A DNA stretch of 5,939 nucleotides. It comes from Desulfurococcales archaeon (GTDB lineage: Archaea; Thermoproteota; Thermoprotei_A; Sulfolobales; Desulfurococcaceae). Location: contig JALVHX010000037.1 of assembly GCA_027028805.1 (NCBI GenBank), forward strand, positions 1 to 5,939, read 5' to 3'. Below, in pieces: positions 1 through 4,197 of this stretch. The notes below the pieces were generated by a model. The model had not been told where the DNA came from and did not search any database. It worked only from the letters and a program-made list of their open reading frames with translations. The translations under genes and the position numbers were made by a program. Within the stretch, counting starts at the first letter, position 1. Each line of letters opens with the position of its first letter.

Positions 1-360
1 GGCGAGTTCACTGTGAACGTTATGGGGGAGGAGCACGTCGACATAGTGTATAGGGCTGGCACGGTTAGCGGGAGGAGGGTTGATAAATGGAGGATGCTGG
101 GCCTGGAGCCCCTGGAGCCTCTTGAGATATCCACGCCGGGGATCAGGGGCGCCTATGCTGTCCTGGAGTGCAGGGTTAGAGAGATATATCCTGCAGGGGA
201 ATGTTTCCTCGTGCTCGCGGAGATAGCCTCTATACGGGTTCAACGCGACAAGTATACGAGGTATGGATGGGATCTCAGGAAGGCGCGTATACTTATGCAT
301 AACAGTGGGAGAGCCTTCACCGTGCCGGGGCGCCTCGTCTTCGCCAAGAAGCATGGGTAG
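1..360 (+). CDS. Flavin reductase-like FMN-binding protein, 5' partial
   Basis: The frame is open from base 1 to a TAG at 358-360 and encodes the last 119 residues; the N-terminal third lies outside the window. The fragment has the flavin reductase-like (split beta-barrel, flavoredoxin-type) pattern: a FTVNV strand near the start, then the signature GTVSGRRVDK at fragment residues 20-29, which in this family contacts FMN, then the AYAVLECRVREIYPAGECFL strand pair at about 51-70 and a closing VLAEIASIRV strand. Family members are usually 180-200 residues, so roughly 60-80 are missing. Such proteins bind FMN and either reduce free flavin with NAD(P)H or pass electrons to partners; which applies cannot be decided here. 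The gene converges on the phosphatase gene, leaving 13 bases between stops. An internal ATG at base 22 is not the likely start because homologous sequence continues upstream of it. Confidence 0.82.
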   Translation, partial: GEFTVNVMGEEHVDIVYRAGTVSGRRVDKWRMLGLEPLEPLEISTPGIRGAYAVLECRVREIYPAGECFLVLAEIASIRVQRDKYTRYGWDLRKARILMHNSGRAFTVPGRLVFAKKHG

Positions 361-373
361 GGGGCGGGCAGAG

Positions 374-889
374 CTATCTCTCCATGGATTTATCCATCGC
401 TTTTTTCCAGAAAACATGCTCTGTCGGGCTATCCTTCATGAGCCCGAGTATATCCTCTACCGGTAACCCGGCCTCTAGGAGAACCCTGATCGCGTGGAGG
501 AAGAGGATCTGTCTATCCGTCTCGGGGCCGCATCCACGGGCCTCGTAGAAGAGCCTATAGGCCTTCTCCAGCTCCATGCCGGCGTAGAGCATGAGGAACG
601 CTATAGTCACGGTCCCCGTTCTCCCACAGCCGCCTATGCAGTGTACATAGACCTTTTTCCCCGCGGAGAGGCCCCTGTGGATCGCGGCGAGGGCCTTGGC
701 CACCATGGATGGGGGCTTAGCGGTTCCATCGTATATATGGTATATTCTCCTAACCGCGGAGGGGTGCTCGACGCGTATAAGCCCGTCGAGACTGATGATC
801 TCGTCGGGGGAGACGCTGAATATGAGATAAGGCGGCCCCGCATACAGGGTGCCGCGGCCGAACCTGTAGACGAAGAGCCCGCCTCCCAC
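374..889 (-). CDS. Archaeal dual-specificity/tyrosine protein phosphatase
   Basis: This 171-residue cytosolic protein carries the cysteine-dependent phosphatase signature HCIGGCGRTG at residues 83-92: Cys84 is the nucleophile, Arg90 the phosphate-binding arginine and Thr91 the usual hydroxyl residue. Asp54 in YDGTAKPPS fits the general-acid loop, and Gln127 (ETDRQILFL) fits the C-terminal Q motif. Length and motifs resemble the small archaeal PTPs of Sulfolobus and Thermococcus, which dephosphorylate phosphotyrosine and often phosphoserine/threonine. The start is the GTG at 889: an in-frame TGA lies four codons upstream, and a GAGGGTGAT ribosome-binding site precedes it by 9 bases. The gene stands alone on its strand, convergent with the flavin reductase gene and divergent from the AhpD-like gene. 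No kinase or substrate gene is visible, so its target is unknown. Confidence 0.88.
   Translation of the reverse strand: MGGGLFVYRFGRGTLYAGPPYLIFSVSPDEIISLDGLIRVEHPSAVRRIYHIYDGTAKPPSMVAKALAAIHRGLSAGKKVYVHCIGGCGRTGTVTIAFLMLYAGMELEKAYRLFYEARGCGPETDRQILFLHAIRVLLEAGLPVEDILGLMKDSPTEHVFWKKAMDKSMER
384..406 (+). terminator. Hairpin plus T6, candidate terminator of the flavin reductase gene
   Basis: ATGGAT-TT-ATCCAT (384-397) is a perfect inverted repeat, realistically a 5-bp stem with a 4-base loop. Three bases later comes a run of six T (401-406). It starts 23 bases after the flavin reductase stop and lies inside the 3' coding end of the convergent phosphatase gene. U-runs of this length terminate archaeal RNA polymerase; the short stem may be incidental. 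Confidence 0.5.
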
Positions 890-897
890 GCCGACGC

Positions 898-906
898 ATC
901 ACCCTC
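898..906 (-). promoter_or_regulatory. Ribosome-binding site of the phosphatase gene
   Basis: Read on the minus strand this is GAGGGTGAT, close to the archaeal consensus GGAGGTGAT and 8 bases from the GTG start at 889. It overlaps the upstream in-frame TGA (901-899), so it supports 889 as the true start. Confidence 0.6.
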
Positions 907-935
907 ATAGAGGCCTCTGGCTACATGATCTGGTG

Positions 936-962
936 GGGCGGCTCAAATGCTTCACGCCGCCC
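936..962. other. GC-rich inverted repeat between divergent genes
   Basis: GGGCGGC (936-942) and GCCGCCC (956-962) form a perfect 7-bp stem around a 13-base spacer. It lies in the 176-base gap between the phosphatase and AhpD-like starts. If the phosphatase transcript begins in the AT-rich stretch around 1000-1050, the hairpin would sit in its leader; otherwise it could be a protein-binding site. The rest of the gap outside the AT-rich promoter zone shows nothing recognisable. Confidence 0.35.
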
Positions 963-1015
963 AGGCGCCGCCGGGGGACAGGATGGCGTTTTGTTAGCCT
1001 ATCCTAATCTATGAA

Positions 1016-1029
1016 TAATATAATATATC
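1016..1029 (+). promoter_or_regulatory. TATA-box region of the AhpD-like gene
   Basis: The stretch TAATATAATATATC is a strong AT-rich box in otherwise GC-rich DNA. Its centre is about 26 bases upstream of position 1050, which would give a short leader carrying the AGGTG ribosome-binding site (1053-1057) before the ATG at 1066. A second AT-rich box, CATTATATAC at 1043-1052, is probably too close to the start codon. The same zone might also serve the phosphatase gene on the other strand. Confidence 0.55.
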
Positions 1030-1065
1030 TCTGTACAGAATACATTATATACAGGTGCGGCGGCT

Positions 1066-1416
1066 ATGATGAAAGAGCTCGTGGAGGAGTTCCATGAATC
1101 AATAAAGTTCTGGTCCAAGACAAGCCCCGACCAGACCAAGGCTTTCCTGGACTTCCTCAAGACTATTCATAGGCCCGGGGCCCTTGACACTAAGACGAAG
1201 GAGCTCATAGCTGTGGCGGCGAGCGTCGCCGCCCACTGCAAGTGGTGCATAGCGTTCCATACGAAGGAGGCGATAGACGCGGGGGCGACGCCGGAGGAGA
1301 TACGCGAGGCGGCCTGGGTGGCGGTCCTGATGGGCGGGGGCCCCAGCCTGGCATATATGCAGCTCGTGGAGAAGGCCATCAAGGAGTTCGCGGAGACCGG
1401 TGGGGGAGACGGCTAG
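1066..1416 (+). CDS. AhpD-like carboxymuconolactone decarboxylase family protein
   Basis: This 116-residue, mostly helical protein has the core of the carboxymuconolactone decarboxylase/AhpD family. The AhpD catalytic pattern is intact: Glu46 (TKELIAVA), Cys58-x-x-Cys61 (HCKWCIAFH) and His65, with the same E-12-C-3-C-4-H spacing known for mycobacterial AhpD. The AhpD histidine inside the CxxC is replaced by Trp60. The C-terminal half, with EEIREAAWVAVLMGGGPSLAY at about 77-97, is typical of the family, which forms homotrimers or hexamers. A thiol-disulfide or alkylhydroperoxidase role is likely; true decarboxylase activity is not suggested by the CxxC. The start is ATG 1066 (or the next codon, ATG 1069), with AGGTG 8 bases upstream. 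Its stop shares CTAG with the stop of the convergent alkyltransferase gene. Confidence 0.88.
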   Translation: MMKELVEEFHESIKFWSKTSPDQTKAFLDFLKTIHRPGALDTKTKELIAVAASVAAHCKWCIAFHTKEAIDAGATPEEIREAAWVAVLMGGGPSLAYMQLVEKAIKEFAETGGGDG

Positions 1417-1865
1417 GGATTGCCTAGGAGCACCGCTATATCGAGCATTTTTTCCCTACACACCCTCTCCCCCCGGAAACACACGCCCTCCAGCTCCAGT
1501 AGCCTCTTCTTCACCCGCGGCCCGCCCCTGCTGTAGCCGCCCAGCCTGCCATCCGCCATAACCACTCTATGGCACGGTATTATGAGAGGGTTATCGTTGG
1601 CCCTCAGGCACGCGGCCACGCGCCTAGGATGGATACGGAGGAGCCTCGCTATAGAGGAGTAGGAGACGACGTAGCCCATAGGGATAATTGACACCAGCAT
1701 GTATACAGCCATACACGTATCACGGGCATCCCAGGGCCTAGCACCGTTCTCGGCTAAGACCAGCAAGGCCGGCTCCCCGCCACCGCCCCGAGATAATATG
1801 TTGCTAGTGCCCTGGGCTGGAAAATAAGCGTGGCCTTTTTCCTCTCTCATCGAAAAATGTTTCAC
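1413..1865 (-). CDS. ogt: Methylated-DNA--protein-cysteine methyltransferase (O6-alkylguanine-DNA alkyltransferase)
   Basis: This protein removes alkyl groups from O6-alkylguanine in DNA by irreversible transfer to its own cysteine. The PCHRV active site is at residues 97-101 with Cys98 as acceptor; His99 and Glu126 (LLELEG) complete the relay. The preceding winged helix carries the arginine finger Arg81 and Asn90 in RRVAACLRANDNP; the usual NP before the active site reads ND here. The segment GRLGGYSRGGPRVKKRLLELEG is standard for the family. Length is 150 residues with a short N-terminal part, as in other archaeal members. The GTG at 1865 has no ribosome-binding site, so either a leaderless transcript or the ATG at 1850 (five codons in) is possible. 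It is convergent with the AhpD-like gene (4-base overlap) and divergent from the peroxiredoxin gene. Confidence 0.92.
   Translation of the reverse strand: MKHFSMREEKGHAYFPAQGTSNILSRGGGGEPALLVLAENGARPWDARDTCMAVYMLVSIIPMGYVVSYSSIARLLRIHPRRVAACLRANDNPLIIPCHRVVMADGRLGGYSRGGPRVKKRLLELEGVCFRGERVCREKMLDIAVLLGNP
1448..1453 (+). terminator. T6 run, candidate terminator of the AhpD-like gene
   Basis: Six consecutive T followed by pyrimidine-rich DNA lie 32 bases after the AhpD-like stop codon, inside the 3' coding end of the convergent alkyltransferase gene. A small inverted repeat, CTAGG/CCTAG (1413-1417 and 1423-1427), lies upstream. The U-run alone is enough for archaeal termination. Confidence 0.45.
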
Positions 1866-1881
1866 GAATATACGTTAACTG

Positions 1882-1893
1882 TCTGGATAATTT
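1882..1893 (-). promoter_or_regulatory. Possible TATA box of the alkyltransferase gene
   Basis: On the minus strand this reads roughly TTAGAAAAATTA, about 25 bases upstream of the GTG at 1865. That is the spacing expected for a leaderless transcript and fits the absence of a ribosome-binding site. Other AT-rich words nearby could serve instead. Confidence 0.3.
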
Positions 1894-1922
1894 TTCTAAC
1901 CCCAATAATATGTAGATCTGGA

Positions 1923-1956
1923 GAAAAGGTTTAATAGGGCGAACCAGTAATATATA
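1923..1956 (+). promoter_or_regulatory. Peroxiredoxin promoter region with two TATA candidates
   Basis: GAAAAGGTTTAATA at 1923-1936 looks like a crenarchaeal BRE plus TATA box and would start transcription near 1960, giving a leader of about 70 bases with the complete stem-loop at 1970-2014. A second box, TAATATATA at 1948-1956, would start near 1979, within the left arm of that stem-loop. Which box is used decides whether the hairpin is transcribed. Confidence 0.5.
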
Positions 1957-1969
1957 GTACTCGAATCCT

Positions 1970-2014
1970 CCGCTCACCCGGGATAAAGATAAGGTTCTTA
2001 GCCGGGATGAGCGG
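1970..2014 (+). promoter_or_regulatory. Stem-loop in the peroxiredoxin leader
   Basis: CCGCTCACCCGG (1970-1981) pairs with CCGGGATGAGCGG (2002-2014) over 12 base pairs, with a single bulged A at 2007 and a 20-base, mostly A/T/G loop. It ends two bases before the ribosome-binding site GGGGTGAGG. As RNA it could limit or stabilise translation; as DNA it could be a repressor operator. It is not followed by a T-run, so it is not a classical terminator. Confidence 0.5.
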
Positions 2015-2016
2015 GT

Positions 2017-2025
2017 GGGGTGAGG
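2017..2025 (+). promoter_or_regulatory. Ribosome-binding site of the peroxiredoxin gene
   Basis: GGGGTGAGG contains the archaeal GGTGA core, ending five bases before the ATG at 2029. The in-frame GTG at 2020 lies inside this site, which argues for ATG 2029 as the true start. Confidence 0.7.
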
Positions 2026-2028
2026 AAA

Positions 2029-2754
2029 ATGCCCGGAACCATACCTCTCATAGGTGAGAAGTTCCCTGAAATGACCGTTATGACCAGCCACGGCAAGATA
2101 AAGCTCCCCGACGACTTTAAGGGCAAGTGGTTCGTGCTCTTCAGCCACCCCGCCGACTTCACGCCAGTGTGCACCACAGAGTTCATAGCGTTCGCCAGGA
2201 GATACGAGGACTTCAAGAAGCTGAACACCGAGCTAATAGGCCTGAGCGTAGACAACACGTTCAGCCACATAAAGTGGGTTGAGTGGATAAAGGAGAAGTT
2301 CGGCATCGAGATACCGTTCCCGATAATAGCTGATCCCCAGGGCAACGTTGCCAAGAAGCTCGGCATGCTACACGCAGAGTCCAGCGTGGTAACTGTTAGA
2401 GCCGTGTTCGTGGTCGATGACGAGGGCACTATCAGGGCTATACTCTACTACCCGCTCGACATGGGCCGCCTAATCGACGAGATACTGAGGCTCGTGAAGG
2501 GCCTACAGCTCGTCAAGAAGTACGGCAGAGCCCTGCCCGCCAACTGGCCCAACAACGAGATCATCGGCGACGCCGTCATAGTGCCGCCTGCCGCCACAGT
2601 CCAGGAGGCTGAGGAGAGGTTGAAGACCTACAAGTGCTTCGACTGGTGGTTCTGCTACGAGGAGGGCAAGGTACCCGAGGAGGATGTCAAGCTGGTCAGA
2701 AGCTTCCTTGAGAGAGCCAGCAAGCCCGAGATCGTTGTAAAGCCTAAGAAGTAA
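2029..2754 (+). CDS. Peroxiredoxin, archaeal Prx6-type with three cysteines
   Basis: This 241-residue thioredoxin-fold peroxidase reduces H2O2 and organic hydroperoxides. The active site is [10 protein letters not shown] at 41-50: Cys48 is the peroxidatic cysteine, with Thr45, His40 and Arg124 as supporting residues. Cys203 and Cys209 in [10 protein letters not shown] match the resolving-cysteine pair of the Aeropyrum pernix enzyme (Cys207/Cys213), so an intersubunit disulfide cycle and a decameric ring are likely. The C-terminal dimerisation arm with [19 protein letters not shown] (169-187) is diagnostic of this subgroup. ATG 2029 is chosen over GTG 2020 because homologues begin MPG and the GTG lies in the ribosome-binding site. 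Codon choice (AAG, GAG, AAC, TTC, AGC) looks more biased than in the neighbours, suggesting high expression. The electron donor is not encoded here. Confidence 0.96.
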   Translation: MPGTIPLIGEKFPEMTVMTSHGKIKLPDDFKGKWFVLFSHPADFTPVCTTEFIAFARRYEDFKKLNTELIGLSVDNTFSHIKWVEWIKEKFGIEIPFPIIADPQGNVAKKLGMLHAESSVVTVRAVFVVDDEGTIRAILYYPLDMGRLIDEILRLVKGLQLVKKYGRALPANWPNNEIIGDAVIVPPAATVQEAEERLKTYKCFDWWFCYEEGKVPEEDVKLVRSFLERASKPEIVVKPKK

Positions 2755-2784
2755 CCATCACCCATACCCGGACACGTGGGAACA

Positions 2785-2804
2785 GGATAACCAGTTTTTT
2801 ATCC
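2785..2804 (+). terminator. T6 run with small inverted repeat after the peroxiredoxin gene
   Basis: GGATAA (2785-2790) and TTATCC (2799-2804) form a 6-bp inverted repeat around an 8-base loop, and six T lie at 2795-2800, about 40 bases after the stop. The T-run is partly inside the hairpin, so termination would depend mainly on the U-tract. Beyond it, to about 2880, the DNA is C-rich and unstructured. Confidence 0.5.
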
Positions 2805-2920
2805 AACCATATCTTCTCCCAAACCCCTAAACCCCGCACAACCACTATTCATCTCCACGCCTAGTCCCCGCCTTTATCGCCGCATAGCCTGCCCGCGGCG
2901 TATGCCTGGTTCTCTATGGC

Positions 2921-2933
2921 TTATTTTAATAAT
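2921..2933 (+). promoter_or_regulatory. TATA box of the flavodiiron/radical SAM transcript
   Basis: TTATTTTAATAAT is the only strong AT-rich box in the 207-base gap. Its centre predicts a transcription start near 2953-2957, a few bases before the ribosome-binding site. The flavodiiron gene therefore appears to have its own promoter, separate from the peroxiredoxin gene. Confidence 0.6.
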
Positions 2934-2958
2934 GGCGCATGGGGGTTGATGTATAAGT

Positions 2959-2965
2959 GAGGTGG
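2959..2965 (+). promoter_or_regulatory. Ribosome-binding site that bears on the flavodiiron start
   Basis: GAGGTGG overlaps the GTG at 2962-2964 and precedes the in-frame TTG at 2974 by 8 bases, the usual spacing. It favours TTG 2974 as start. The rival signal for GTG 2962 is the weaker GGGGTTGAT at 2942-2950. Confidence 0.45.
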
Positions 2966-4197
2966 CCTGTGTCTTGAGTAGCGGCAGGGTTATCGTGGAG
3001 GAGATCTTTCCCAAGCTCTATCTGCTCAGGATCGATGACTTTGACACGAGGTTCTTTGAGGGGCTCTGGCTTATACCGGAGGGGATAACGTATAACGCTT
3101 ACCTCTATCTGGGCGAGAAGAAGGTGTTGTTTGATACGTGGAAGCACGTATACTCGGATGTCTTCATGGAGACGCTTGAGAAGCTTATTGATCCCGGGGA
3201 GCTGGACTATATAGTGGTTCACCACATGGAGCCTGATCACAGTGGCGCGCTTCCCGCTGTCCTGGAGAAGGCTGGTAACGCGACCGTGCTGGGCCATCCA
3301 TTGGCCGCGGGCATGATAAAGAGCTTCTATGGCGTGGAGCCGCGTTTCCGCGCCGTGAGGGATGGCGAGGTCATAGACCTTGGCGATGAGAGGCTCCGCA
3401 TAATCCATACCCCTTGGATGCACTGGCCGGAGACTATTATGAGCTACCTGGAGAGCCGCCGCATCCTCTTATCCTGCGATGCTTTCGGGAGCTACGGTGT
3501 GCCGGAGGGCGTCGATGACAATGGCCTGGACATTGACAGCTACCTCAGGTTCACGAGGAAATACTTCGCCACAGTGATAGGGAGCTATAGGGGGTGGACG
3601 GCTAAGAACATAAACAAGATCGACGGGCTCGGGATAAGCATCGACTCCATAGCGCCCAGCCACGGGCCTGTCTGGAGGAGACATGTCGAGAGGATCGTTA
3701 GGGAGTACCATAAATGGGGGAGTAGCTGGAGGGATCCCGGGAGAATAGTGGTGTACTATGTATCCATGTATGGTTTCGTCGAGAGAGTAATGGAGAAGAT
3801 AATAGAGAGGCTCAGGGCCCGGGGCTTCACGGTCGAGGTATTCAGGTTCACGGACAAGGAGCATGGAGAGATAGGAACCCTTCTGGGAGAGGCCGTGGAC
3901 GCCGCCGCGGTCGTCGCGGGAGCCGCGACGTATGAGGCCGGGATACAGCCTATAGCGGAGTATATAACACGTGTCCTCGTGAAAAAAGTGCCCCCGAAGC
4001 CGGTGCTCGTGGTATCGTCTTATGGATGGGGAGGGGTTGCGGCGAGGCTTCTCGACAAGCTGTTCGCGGAGAAAGGATTCACCGTCGCGGCAAGACTCGA
4101 GTATAGGGGAGGAAGCGTGGGGGAAAAAGATGTCGAGAACGCTGTCGAGAAGCTGGTAGAGGCCATAAGGGCCGGATCCAGTGATGAGGCCGCGTAG
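2962..4197 (+). CDS. Flavodiiron protein (A-type flavoprotein, FprA/ROO family)
   Basis: This cytosolic enzyme reduces O2 to water and/or NO to N2O at a diiron site beside FMN. Residues 1 to about 255 form the metallo-beta-lactamase-like domain; the complete diiron ligand set is visible as His88-x-Glu90-x-Asp92 with His93, then His154 (MHWPETIMSY), Asp173 (SCDAFGSYG) and His234 (APSHGP). The constant 8-9 residue offset from the Desulfovibrio gigas oxidoreductase ligands supports the assignment. Residues 261-405 form a flavodoxin domain with the phosphate loop VSMYGFVERV and the conserved SSYGWGG. No rubredoxin or flavin reductase extension is fused, so electrons must come from a separate donor. 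Coordinates use the outermost GTG; the TTG at 2974 has the better ribosome-binding site. O2 versus NO preference cannot be read from the sequence. The radical SAM gene overlaps its 3' end. Confidence 0.95.
   Translation: MACVLSSGRVIVEEIFPKLYLLRIDDFDTRFFEGLWLIPEGITYNAYLYLGEKKVLFDTWKHVYSDVFMETLEKLIDPGELDYIVVHHMEPDHSGALPAVLEKAGNATVLGHPLAAGMIKSFYGVEPRFRAVRDGEVIDLGDERLRIIHTPWMHWPETIMSYLESRRILLSCDAFGSYGVPEGVDDNGLDIDSYLRFTRKYFATVIGSYRGWTAKNINKIDGLGISIDSIAPSHGPVWRRHVERIVREYHKWGSSWRDPGRIVVYYVSMYGFVERVMEKIIERLRARGFTVEVFRFTDKEHGEIGTLLGEAVDAAAVVAGAATYEAGIQPIAEYITRVLVKKVPPKPVLVVSSYGWGGVAARLLDKLFAEKGFTVAARLEYRGGSVGEKDVENAVEKLVEAIRAGSSDEAA

Noticed and set aside
494..910. Plus-strand open frame of 138 codons opposite the phosphatase gene
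   Set aside because: It is antisense to a clear CX5R phosphatase, shows no domain and has no ribosome-binding site.
1804..2148. Minus-strand frame of 114 codons spanning the alkyltransferase/peroxiredoxin gap
   Set aside because: It overlaps the starts of two well-supported genes and covers the intergenic promoter region; the translation has no family resemblance.
2818..2880. Canonical G-quadruplex on the minus strand
   Set aside because: Only three G-runs are close together; the next run is more than 30 bases away.
4181..4187. GTGATGA (and ATGATGA at 1066-1072) resembling the C box of archaeal C/D guide RNAs
   Set aside because: No CTGA D or D' box occurs at the required distance downstream in either case, and both sites coincide with start codons.
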